Shown here one piece after another: positions 42,201 through 54,600 of a stretch of 64,000 nt of DNA (position 1 is its first letter; every line of letters starts with the position of its first letter). The notes beneath the pieces were generated by a model, which was given only the letters and a program-made list of their open reading frames with translations, was not told where the DNA came from and did not search any database. Source of the stretch: Vandiemenella viatica (Eukaryota; Arthropoda; Insecta; Orthoptera; Morabidae); the NCBI GenBank assembly GCA_031002005.1, contig CM061921.1:149701283-149765282 (forward strand), read 5' to 3'. Made by a program: the position numbers and the translations under genes.

Positions 42201-45200
42201 ACATACGAAATACATGGTGCCTTGGCAAATTCTCAGTTTAGCAAAGTCTCAGTTCAGCAAAACAATCTTCTGACAATTTAACAAGACCAGATACAGTTTT
42301 CAACACAAAGAATTTTAAAAAAAATTATTAAACTCTCAACAAAAGATTTTACATTTTACTCGACGCCTCCACTTTTTCGACTGATGCTGCATCATTGAAA
42401 GGAATAACGGATGCGGAGTCTAAGTGTGTACAAGGAGAAAAAGAATCATATGTTTTCATGTCGACTACGTCACTACAAGAAATTGTGCTTTTCCCCCCAT
42501 AGGTACTAATATGTTTCGTTCACACTTAAATAACTGTTTTAAATGAACAGAAGCACGGTTTGGTGAAAATTCGCCTCAACAGAAATCAACTTCGAGATAC
42601 AAGTTTCCGATCGTAAGAGAAACCAAGCAGCGCATTACTTTTACTGATAGCGCAACAGTCCTGCTCACTAACGGATGGAGTAAATCAGTAGGAAAAAAAC
42701 CGGTTTTTACGTAATATCACGTATGTGCACCTTCACACAGCAAGCTCCGCTCTGCGGGTCTTTCTTTGAAACTTCAGACGAGTGTAATGTCTAACATTCA
42801 CGAATAACCAGGATGAGAGATCACTTCCTTCTTTGACTCCGCTTAATGTACTGCAAGTTATCGTGAAAGGCGTTGTTAAAACGTACTTTATGACCGAGTT
42901 TGAATCAGTTCCCAATAACAGTAAACACAATAAAATATTCAAGGTAACTACCTCACACATCACACGAACCAAAGCTTTATTTAGATTGGTCTTAACCAGT
43001 CAAAGATGTCGAAACAGAGGTTAATCAAAAAGTTCTTGGAAATAGTCCTTCAATTAGCAGCATTTGGATGATTTCTCGACCTACAATATAAACACAGAAA
43101 ATACTACAAAGATTAATTTGCAGACAAACCTTACGTAAACCTGCTTTCAATAAAGTACAATGTACAGTGAAGTAAATCATGTAACATTCTGGTAGCCAGT
43201 TCCCATGCATTAAGAAAAAATTATTTTCGTAACAGCTCTCACTGCTCCAGTCTTACACCGAATTTTTTGTATTTTATTCCGACCTAGTTTTTTTTTTTTA
43301 ATAAAACTTTATAGCTTGCCAACAACGTGTTCATCAGAACGTGGGAGGATTGCGGGCAAGGCACGGGAAGGAATTCGACCATGCCCTTTATGAAGGAACC
43401 GTACAGACATTCCCCTGGAGTAATTTCGGGAAATCATGGAACACCAAAATCTGGATGGTAGTACAGAGCGCGAAACCCGCATGCTTGGATTGCCAGGCGA
43501 TACGTTTACGACTAATCTACTCCTACGTTTATCAAGGCAAACTCTTATGTAAATAACAGAAACGGAATGTTCGAATTATGGTAGGTATAGAAAATGTGCC
43601 CGGAGTACATCGTTCCCCGAGATGGAAGTCACATACTACAGAAATTCACGAATCATACAATCGTTAAGGTTCCATCACTTTTGAAATCACATTCATACTG
43701 CTTTAACAATGACGCCATTCGATGGCAAAGTTTTTATACAACACGTCTAAGTCTTGAGCAAACGTTATCGTGAAGACTAATCACACCTTTTCATTAAAAA
43801 TTTTACGGTTCTCCACTGTACCACATGATTAAACCGGGACTATGGAAAGAGCGTAGTTTAATCAACATTTAGGAAATACTAAAAATAATCAGTTTGTTAC
43901 ATAAAGTACCGCCATCTCGCTAATATCAAGGGTTATCAGTTATCACTATAGCGAAAAGCCTAAGATTGGGTTGCGCTCCTTGTGTTGCCAGTTGTAGAAC
44001 AGACTTGAGCATTGGGCGTTTCATCCGGTCTACCAATACTGTGCTATAGAAAAGTTAAAGTATTCCTATGATATACGACAGCCTATTATTAGGTATTAGG
44101 AATTAGGAATAATAATTGCGTGTGATTGTAACGTGGAATCCGAACCACGGAAGCGTTTTGGCGTATTTCACATTACACAGCAAGCTGTGCCAGAGGTGAG
44201 GGCAGGATTAAGGTCCTATGAAAATCCCCGCCGAGACAGAGATTCGAACCGGGGGACCTTTCGATCCTCAGTCAGACTCCTTAACCATTGAGCCACTAGA
44301 CCGCTCTATTAGGAAGAATTTACGTTACTATTCAAATTTCTTTTTTGCTTTAAAATAGATGGTTACTGTGATTAACGTCTCTCAAGGAGGTGAGATAACA
44401 ATTAACTGAATGTTGAGAAAATAGTTGTGAGGACGATTCGAAACAGTTTCCTGAACAGTGTGCTGAACTGATAGCTTACTAGAGTGTACCGCATCTTTAT
44501 CTAACAAGTTTGTTGCAATTCTTTTCTTCGCAATTACGATTAAACAAATCTTGTATCTTCTACGTTACGCGCAATAAATAAACCACTCCAAGAAAAACAT
44601 TACTTTATCAACATCCAATAAGCATACAAATGTCTGAAATAAACCACAGAAAAGACAATTGCCCCGCAGATCGCACATCCTAGTTTCTTTTTCGAATTAT
44701 TCTATATATTGTTATTCCTCTGGATACAGTATACTTTCGTGGTTTGTACATATACCAGAAGTTATAAACACACTACTGAAAAACAAAACAAAAAATGCGT
44801 TATCTGGGAACAAAGCCCGGCGGGTGAGCGGCTAAGGTTAAGGCCTGGCATACCAGGTTTGATCATCGTTCCAGCCAACAGATCTCGGCTACCCTGCGAG
44901 AGCGGCGACAGTTTCTTCACAGAGGCCACGCTCAATTTTCTTTCCGTTAGTTTCACACAATGCACTCCAAAAACCTAGCCGTCGACAAATCCTGATGACC
45001 TATTTTCAAAAAATAAACTGGGGAGCGATTTGATTGTAGCCATAGCAGTAAGAATTGTAGGTGAATAAGTCAAGGTGGCCACTATTTGGGAGCGTCCATA
45101 AACTACGAGGCTCGGTCTAGGAGTGGGGGAGGTGTTGGCTGAAAGCTACGCTGGGCTATGTTGAGGGGGAGAGAGGGTTTCCGAGCCAGGCCACGTAGCT

Positions 45201-45614
45201 TTTCATTCACATTATTTGTCACAGTTAAAATGAGGTACAGAACACATAACAGCATGTAAATACTTATTTCCGTCATTTAATTATATCCGCATTTAATTTA
45301 CGATAATCTGACACGAAAAAACAGTACAAAATGTCTTCTGGAATCAATAGGGAAAAATGCCGGCCTCGGTAGCGTAGGAGCTAAAGTACTAGCTCCGCGT
45401 GCCGAAGGTCGCCGGTTCGAGTCCGGCCGAGGGCATGGGTGTTTGAGTGTTGTGTCTGTGTGAATTTCGTGTCCGTCCTTGGTGTCCATGTGTCCATACT
45501 TAGTTGCAACAATACATTGGAAGAGTAGAATAAATACAATCACATTGAACTGGCTGTATGGCCTATGTAGCCGAATTCCATTAAAAAATAAGGAAAAATG
45601 ACTACGTGCTACGC

Positions 45615-45680
<66 letters not shown>

Positions 45681-48600
45681 GAATTTCATCGGCCCCTTGC
45701 TCTTTAAAAGATGTCCTATGTAGGTCTGGCGGTGTATTTTGGTATTTGATACGAGTGATAGTATCATTTGTTTTGATTCGTATTTTCGGCCATATGACAA
45801 TACATTTAGCGGAAAGTCATGTTATGTGTTTATTGTTCACTTTACATTCAAACAACAGAATTTAGACTATCGACAGGCACTTATTACACGCAGATAGTAT
45901 GAACATCCCTCCCAGTGATCTTAAGTTGGCACAATAAATCGCATTGCGGCGGACTTCACCATGCAGCGGGTGCCGATTACTTGGTCATGTAAGCTATTTA
46001 GCCACATCTTAACCTTGCAGTTGTTGGGTAACAAATTCTTAAAACCTCCTTATGTAACGGTCCACCTCTCAACCACAGATCTGAGTCGTCAAATGCTTTA
46101 TTCTGCAACTTTCATATCGCCATAAAATATTTTTAGAGTTTCGTACTGAATTTCGAACAATTCACTGCTATCTCATTTCGTGCTGAGAGAAAATCTCAGG
46201 ACATAAACGAGTGCTCATTTAATACGAAAGTACATAAGAATTTTTGCACTGGTTCATATAGCAATGCAATGATAAAAACCGTCGAAATTAAACAGCAGCG
46301 CGAACGAACAGCCTCACTTCAGAATCGGTCACTAGAAATCGATGTCCGTATAATAGGGCGTTTACTTAGCTGTGCAATAGCGGGAATGCCCTTTCTCGTT
46401 TACCCGCCAGCGCCTTACTCGCTCATAAACGGCGAGTCGTCATTTCATTGTTTCCTAGTGTATGCTATTTATATACAGTGTTTCGAATTGGCTTTTTGGT
46501 GGTTAAAGACCGACACTGAGTTGATTTTTTTTTTCAGTTTCAACTCCACCATTACTACTTTACGCACGAAATCATTCTTGACGGTAGCTGTCGACAGAAG
46601 TTACACTGTGCGGAAGTTTCCAAACGCGGTTTAGCGAACTCCCCGCGCCGCTTTTTGATCATTAGGCTCTCAAGCAGTATAACTGCATTTTGGTTGTATG
46701 CAATACACTCGGGACTTTGTGAGAAACTGTATCTTCAGATTTTCCTATCGTCGGGTTCACTGGAGTGCCCCAGTAAATCATATTTAAAGTATTAATCAGG
46801 TCCAAAATAAAACTCCCATAAAGGCATCTCAAAATTTCTAGCTTAATTTACGAGCAATAAAATTATATTTAAGAGAGGAATCTATCAGTGGTTCACGAAA
46901 TGTAAACGTAAGAGAAACCCTTGGAAGCGTACGGTTTACAACTAACCTAAAAGTGTACCACTGTTGTAATTAGTATTTCACGTGTTAGTTCACGTCTCTC
47001 AGCACATCACTTAAGTCCCTAATACACATGACAAGTCTCATCAGCCATGTACAATTTCTAGAGGTAATAAAGTTTTAGAAGAATTTAGCATTGGAGGCTT
47101 TTCAGGCAGAAGAAATAGTCTCCGTTTATCATTGTTGGTACAGAAGGAAGTGACACTTGCAGCAGCTGCTAGTAGAGTGACGTGAAAGGTGATTGCAGGC
47201 CCTCCCTTGCTGGTATTGGCTTTCGTCCAGTGGCACAGTCATCAGTGTATCCGTTCTTTGTATTTGTAACTATTGCGTTACGTAATCCATATTTTTCAAT
47301 CGACCATAGCAAGAATGAACACGAGACATGAACAACACCTAATTAAAACCACCCAAGCACAAGGCCGCACTCGAGCCGCTGACCGCTCGCAACCTGATGC
47401 CAATACACTAACCACTACGGCATACCCCACATGGATTTGCACATTCCGTCTGAGAATTATCGGCTTGTGAAGCGATTCGTTGTCCCTTTTTTCCTTATGG
47501 CTTTACGCTTCGTCGACATCGAGGTTGTTAGAGGCGGGATGGGACTGAGAACAAGGAATGGGACGGAAATCGGCCATGGCCTTTTGAAGGAAGCATCCCT
47601 GCATTCACCTGGAGTGATTTGGGTAAACCATGGAAAACCCAAATCTAGATATCCGGACGGGGATTCGAACCAGCGTCCTCCCGATTGCGAGGCCAGAACG
47701 TTAACCGCTCACCCACCAGGCTCGGTAAGATTCATTGTCAGAACTTTCAGTTCATTCCCAGTAACAAGTTCTGACTACGATACCCGATTAATCTCGGAAA
47801 TTGCTACACGGGAACTGTTATTTTACTAAAGCCCAAGAGCTAAAAAGACATTGGTGGACCAGTCACACTCAGATTTTTTCGAAGCTCGTGTTTTCAGGAC
47901 CACAAACAGCAACGACCTATAAAAATGAAGCTACCACCCCCAATGATAAGCTTATGACCGCTATACATTTACTCCGCACTGGCGACAGGACTGCGGAAGG
48001 TTTCATCTTCCATTATCCTGCAGTTTAATTTCGTTTTCAGTCACCGTAATGTAATTTCTTATCTTAATGTTAGCACTTCTTGAACAAACTTAACTGAGCA
48101 AATGCAGTTAGGGCAGCATACGCTCACGCGTCGTCCAAGGATTCCTAATGCAGCGTCCATACACCACGTAGCTCCATTTTGGCCGCCTGTGAACCGTATG
48201 CTATAAGTGTTGAGCCGCACGGTTCTTACTTTTCCGTATGGGTGCACTGAAATGTTATTTTACAGCACACCCGTACTTCAAAGGATTTTTTTCGGATTTC
48301 ACGAGCATTTCAGGACTTTTGATGCTAGAACCGTTTCGGAAATAGGTTACTTTCTTTGTAAATGTTTGATTTATTTTGCATGTGGTTCGGGACCCATAAT
48401 GGTGTGGGTCCTAGGCTGCAGCCTTGATAGCCTATACCTAAATTCGGTCTCTGTTACTCCTCCCCGTCCCCGTCCACCCACTTTCTCTAGTCTAATTTAG
48501 TCTGCGATTTTCCACCTTTCATAACGGATGTAGTCTATAACGAGATAAATCCTGCATCTATTAGACAAGGTAATGAGGTAATGTGAAAATAAGGGAACTG

Positions 48601-51600
48601 AGCTATAAAATCATGGCCAGGCTCTTGCTCGAATATGTTTGGGTAGTATGTGACCCACGTCACGGGTATCAAATAAATGGGTTGGAAGGGCTGCAAAGGA
48701 GGGAGGCTGAATTTGCACGTGGAAATTATCGTAGGAAAAGAAACCTTTATAACTGGGATGATTTAGGAGCAAGATGTGGGAGGTAGGAGCATGGAGGAAA
48801 GAAATATATGGAGACGACGCAAGGGACCGTCACCACGCATTGAAGTGACGCCGGGGGAAGAGGAGTGGGGAGGCATGGCCGCCATATTACCTATCCATAC
48901 AGACACGGGAAATATGAGCAAAAACCTCAAAGGGACTCTAGGATAAAAGTGACGCCCCAATCTGATGATGGGTTATTATGTAACTCGATGAGAAAAATAA
49001 AAAAAATGAAGAATAAAAGTTTTTGATATCCTGCTTAGTTTTCGAGATATTCTGTCTCAAATGCGAGATGATTTGGTTGAAATTCAGAAGAAAAAATTGG
49101 TCAAAGTCAAATTTGATGATGGATTCTTATTTAAAAAGACGAGACAAACAAAAAATAAAGAATAAAAGTTTTCGATATGTAGCCTAGTTCTCGAAATATA
49201 CTGTCTCAAAAATGAGGTGTCTTGAGTTGAAATGAAGAAACATTTCGCAAAAATTCAAATTTGATGATGGATTCTTATGTAATACGACGAAAAAAATCGA
49301 AAATAAAGAATAAATTTTTCGATATCGTGCTTAGTTTTCGGGATATACTGTCTCCAAATAGCAAGTGTATGGATACGTAATATGGCCGCCGACGCCGCGC
49401 ATGCGCAGTATCAGCCGACAGTTTAGAGGCGGCGTCGCAGAATAAGCGGTATTTCCTCTCCATATATTTCTTTCCTCCATGGGTAGGAGGTGAGTAAAGA
49501 AAGATGAGTATGTATAAGGGACGAACGAACGAGTTGGCCATGATGTCAACATGGATACAGCGTCAAGACGTGAGAGTAGTATGTGGGACGGAAGAGACTA
49601 TCATGAACATAAATTTACCACAGTTCATTGGGTAAGATATGAGGGAATCAGCGACTTAAATTACCAGAGGAGGTGCAGAATATACCTCGAACAATGAAAC
49701 AATCTAAAGTGTGTATGCCTCCGGGGAATAAGCTCCACCGGAATAACAAACATTCTATTCTAAAAAGCAACATAACATCGCTGTCATAATTTGTTGGGTG
49801 GAAATTTTGTTAACAGTGTCTGAGCAACTAAGCATTATTTCTAACCTTTAAATGCAAAGACCAGAAATCACGATTAATACTGATCATCCTGACATCCGAG
49901 TGAAGAGAGACTGAAATCATTACTGCATTACAAAGACAAGAAAAATTCGGATAGGCCTACACATAATTCGGGCAGTAAAATTTAAAAAAACCATAATGAT
50001 TCAAGATCATTCTCTCAACTCACAGGTGTAAATTTCTCTTGGAACACTATTTTTTGGTACATTCATCATAAATTCGCTACAAGTTCTAGACATATAACAG
50101 CTATCTGAAATATAACATGCAGTCCACCGGTATATTCATTTCAACTTAGTTCAAATAAACACTGCATTATAAGTTTCTAGGGAAATTAATTTTTCCTCAA
50201 AATGTTATTTGGAACAGCTTGTCCGTAAATCCTGACGCTGCGGAAATTAAAAAAAATTTCGACCTCCTCCTTCCTATCCAGTTTTAGGCCTGGTGGCCTG
50301 TTACGGTCTCAATCCATCTTCTTGGTGGTCTTCCTACATCTCTCCTGCCTCTGGGATGATATTTGAGAATTTTCCGTGGGATCAGGTTCATCTTCATCCT
50401 TAGTACATGGTCTGTCCAAGATGTTCTGTAGGTTTATACAGTTTGGAGAATTGGTTTGACTTTGCGTTCTTTAAGGATTTCATCAGATCTCTTTCTGTCT
50501 TGTAATGTGTAGCCAGCTGTTCTCCTCACGAATCGCATCTCAGTCGCCGTTAGTCTCCGCTCATTACCTCTGCGTAGTGTCCAGGCCTCGCTGCCGTACA
50601 ATAGTGTAGGTTTAGCCAGGATGTTATATAGCCTCATTCTTGTGCGCCGTTGAACAAGAGATGAGCTGAAGGTGTTATTTATTATTCCTGTAACTTTCGA
50701 CCTCATTATTACAATAGGTCTAATAATGATGATACCGAGCCAATCGGAAAGACGCATGTTAATAAAACCACACAGCGATCAGGTGGCTCAGTCCTCAAGC
50801 CGTCTGACGGGAAATCGGAACGTCCCCTGCTTGAATCCCGGTCTCGGTTGGATTTTTCAAAAGTCCTTAACCCGCCCTTCAACTCGGAAAAAAGTCGCTT
50901 TGCATAAGCGAAGTACACTGAGAATGCTTCCGTGGTTCGGTGTCCACGTTAAACTATAGGTCCCCTATGCCCGGTAAGATTACGGGGCAATGACTGACGC
51001 GGATTGCGTAGCCGCTAAGAAACTCTGTCACCAGGTAGTAGAGAACACACGAAATCACGATTAATAGCTATGGTAACGTTGATAATTTTTCAGCCCCTCT
51101 GTAATCTAACGACCGAGGCAAGGGTAAAAGTTTAAACTTTTAACAAAATCGACAGAAATAAGCTATCTAAATTTTCACGAATAATCAACAAAAATTTTGT
51201 GAACTTAAGGAAGCCGTGGAACAATAAGGCACAGGATTCAAGTTTACAGTTTCAGAACTCACAAATTTCAACTGAACTGATCACAGATGAAGAGTATTCC
51301 ATACTCCCCTTGTTACAAGCAATCAAATTTTAGTCTCGAAATAAAAGATAATAACAACAAACAAGCAATACGTGATACCAGACGAACACTTATAAAAGGC
51401 ATTCAGTGAAGCTTATAAAGTATAGCTTCAGAACATACGACACATAGGTTTAACAGACGATAAAAAGGTTCTGGTCTTAGGGGAAAGCTGAAAAAAAAAG
51501 CGATTAACCCCAAGCTCGTACAAAACTGTTGGGAAATAAGTAATCATCATTCAAAAGTAAATGTTTTAAGAACAGAAATTACTTTACATTCGGAAATTTA

Positions 51601-54600
51601 GAGGGTTTTTCCTTCGTGGCAAAAAGGCAATGAAATTTAAAAATGTGAAATTCATGTATTTAGTAAAGGAGAAAAAAACAGTATTGATTCAAATGTCGTA
51701 AGACGCCCTATTCTTTCATCAAACGCAGAAAGAAGAGAATTTATAAAATTTCACTTCGAGAGGAGCGTTTCTCCCACGGTTATAAAAATCGCACAATAAC
51801 CCGGAGCAACAAGGGAAACAGCACCAACCCCGTAAATTATACCTTGCCTGATATGAATAACGTGACTGCAGTAGACAACTGGAAAGTATCTTTCTGAATG
51901 TTAAGACATTACTAGAAAATGAGTTAGTTTTGCAAACTGAACATAGATATGATAAACAGAGATGCAAAATCCCAATGCATTTTATTAAAAACACGAAATA
52001 ATGCAAGCTGTCAAATGTTTTTGAAGTTGACACTATGATTTTCCACTTTAATAAATCATGTGATGCCAAAGCTTATCTTCTACTGAAGTTATAAGCAAAT
52101 AAAATATAGGAAAAACTTAATGGTTGTACCCTATCACAGTTTTTCAGTTAGGATGTACAAGCTTCGTCTGGTCCAATGTGCCACAATGAGGCTTCCAGTG
52201 TAGTTTCTCTTCTGGCTACAGTAGTCATGTACCTGCAGATGACAGTGCCTTACAGTCAACGGATAACTGAAGAAATCTGATTGAGTTGTATATCTGTATG
52301 GCAACCAACAGCAAAACACCGGGCGTAACGCGAATCACAACAGAAGCTTAAAGTGAAACTAGTTTAGACATTAATCGTATTTTTTTTTTAAAAAAAAAGA
52401 TATTCTTTTAATCTAACAGTTAAAGTCATTGAAAATATTTTATTTCAATGTTGTAAAAATTATAAACATTTAAATAACTAGTCAACAACAAATTTAATAA
52501 TATAAATTTTTTTGCTGACGCAACGGGATTATTTTTATTCCGTTGCACAGTTATAAATCCATAAATAATAAAAACTGAGTGTACATTAAATTCACTGACC
52601 AAACAGATAAATTCATATATAACGATCATAAAATATATCGACCAATTTTTTGAGGTCCATCACTGTTATACAACAAAGGGAGTGACCGCCATGCAACGGC
52701 GTTCACTCCCTTTGTTGTATAACATCTTTGATCTCTCGGTGACGTCACCACGTCTGCTGTATGCAGAACATTACCAATTTTCGGGACGAGTTTTCTAGTC
52801 CCTAGTGCGCATGAAGAAGTTTCACTTCTAAAATTCAGAAGACCACTGATAATGCATTAGATACAGATATGGCAAAATCGTAAACTTTTCTAAATTTTTT
52901 ATTTATGGTTTTACGCCTCGTCTACGTCGAGGTCATTAGATGCGGGAAAGGACGTGGTCAAGGAACGGGAAGGACTTAAGCCATGGCCTTTTGAAGGAAG
53001 CATCGCGGCATTCGCATGGAGTGAATTGGGGAAACCATGGAAAACCCAAATCTGGATGCCCGTACGGGGATTCGAACCCCGAATGCGAGGTAAGAGCCTT
53101 TTCCGCTCACCCACCACGCTCGGTAACTTTGCTAACTATTAGACAACGTCCTAGAATAATATCAACAGGAACTACCTTGCTGGAGCAATTATAAGATGTT
53201 TTCTATTTGCTTTTCCAATAAGTAAATGTTAAGAAAATTAGCCTGAAACACAAATGAAGCAGCCTACAGAAACCGAGAAATTGAACTAGTTCCTGAACAG
53301 TGTGAACAATTCGTGACCTTCACTTACAGTTGAAATTAAACTTTTTCGAATCTTATTAATGATATAGAAGAAAAGGACTTAAAATTTGTTTCGAAGAATA
53401 TGATCACCTTCTTCCATAGCTGAGTATAGTGAAATAGTGCTTCCACTCACATTCACTTGGTCAGACCGGCATGTCAAACGAAATGGCATCAAGAGTAAAT
53501 TGAAAGGACGAAGTGAAATTTAGGTATAGACCTGTCACCCTCTGCCAATCAAATGTGGACTTCATAGTATCGATTTAATTGAAATTGTGTTAATATTATG
53601 GGCGTTTCTGCTTTTAGCTACTAATGCGCAGGAGTTGCAAGACTGCGACACACACACACAGCGAAACCAGCCACAACATTATTTTGCCCGCTTCAGACAA
53701 CATTCCAGAGTATGTTACCAGGGCTTAAAACGAAGTGTGCCTCCGTATAAGGAAATTGAAGGTTGGTCGATCAGGAAAGGAATGCGGATTATAAGTCGCC
53801 GGTAGTCACCAAGTCAACTGCAGGGAGTTATGCCAGTGTTTAATGAAGATTACCGATGTTGTAGGAATTGACGGCACTGTGTCACGTCATAGTACACATG
53901 CAAATTTTTCTTAAGTGACTCGTTGAAGGTCTTCAATTTCGGAAATCGAATGCTCCCACGGCTGTCTCTGTGGAGCATTTCCAATCATCTCCAGAAAATC
54001 AGAATTTGCAAAGCTTCAAAATTCAGAATGACGGTAAATTTCTTCCACGTTTCTCATTAAAAAAAACTGTGCCCGACAGTCCTGTCTCTACGTTATATCA
54101 TCAGGACTGAACTCAGGCACACTTTCCCTATAATCTGGTTGTTGAGGGAAAAGACGATAACAACGCTATTTCTTCGCCACCCAAAAAAGACAGCACTACT
54201 AGTCACTGCTAAACAAGAGAGCCCTCAGTCAAATGTATCTACAAAATTGGACTACAGGTATTCCTTTGACAGCCAAACAGCATCTCAGGTTTAAGACCGT
54301 GTATGCTTGTGCGTTTTTTGTTTTTTTTTTAAAGCAGACTTTTTATCAGACTACAATGAAGTAATAACATTCCACGAAAGTTTACAATATTCTACCACGA
54401 TATTGTACATCCGGCTGCATTCTTCGACTTACGACACCCTACCGAGACACAAGGTTCACAAAGCACTGGTGGCTGTTTTTATGAATTTTATTTCCTTTAA
54501 GCGTATAGTATTAAATCATTTTCGCACTAAGATCTTAACTGAAGATCTGCTCTTCCGGAACTCAGCCAGTCACCAGCAAAGTGGGTCTGTGAGTATTAAG

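Noticed and set aside
42733..42972. 79-codon minus frame with a hydrophobic start resembling a signal peptide
   Set aside because: No cleavage context, no cysteine pattern or splice partner, and no family similarity; likely chance.
45360..45440. tRNA gene at the head of SINE C
   Set aside because: A and B boxes are present, but the acceptor stem does not close and the element continues into a non-tRNA body with a target duplication. It is a SINE.
30163..45679. CRISPR-like regularly spaced repeats among the simple repeats
   Set aside because: The repeats are plain microsatellites in an insect intron; no spacers and no cas genes.
46269..46634. 121-codon plus frame
   Set aside because: Low similarity to anything known, ends in a T-rich stretch, no supporting splice or promoter signal.
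53587..53805. 72-codon frame beginning with [15 protein letters not shown], signal-peptide-like
   Set aside because: The rest contains a (CA) microsatellite-derived stretch and random-looking sequence; no motif or partner exon.
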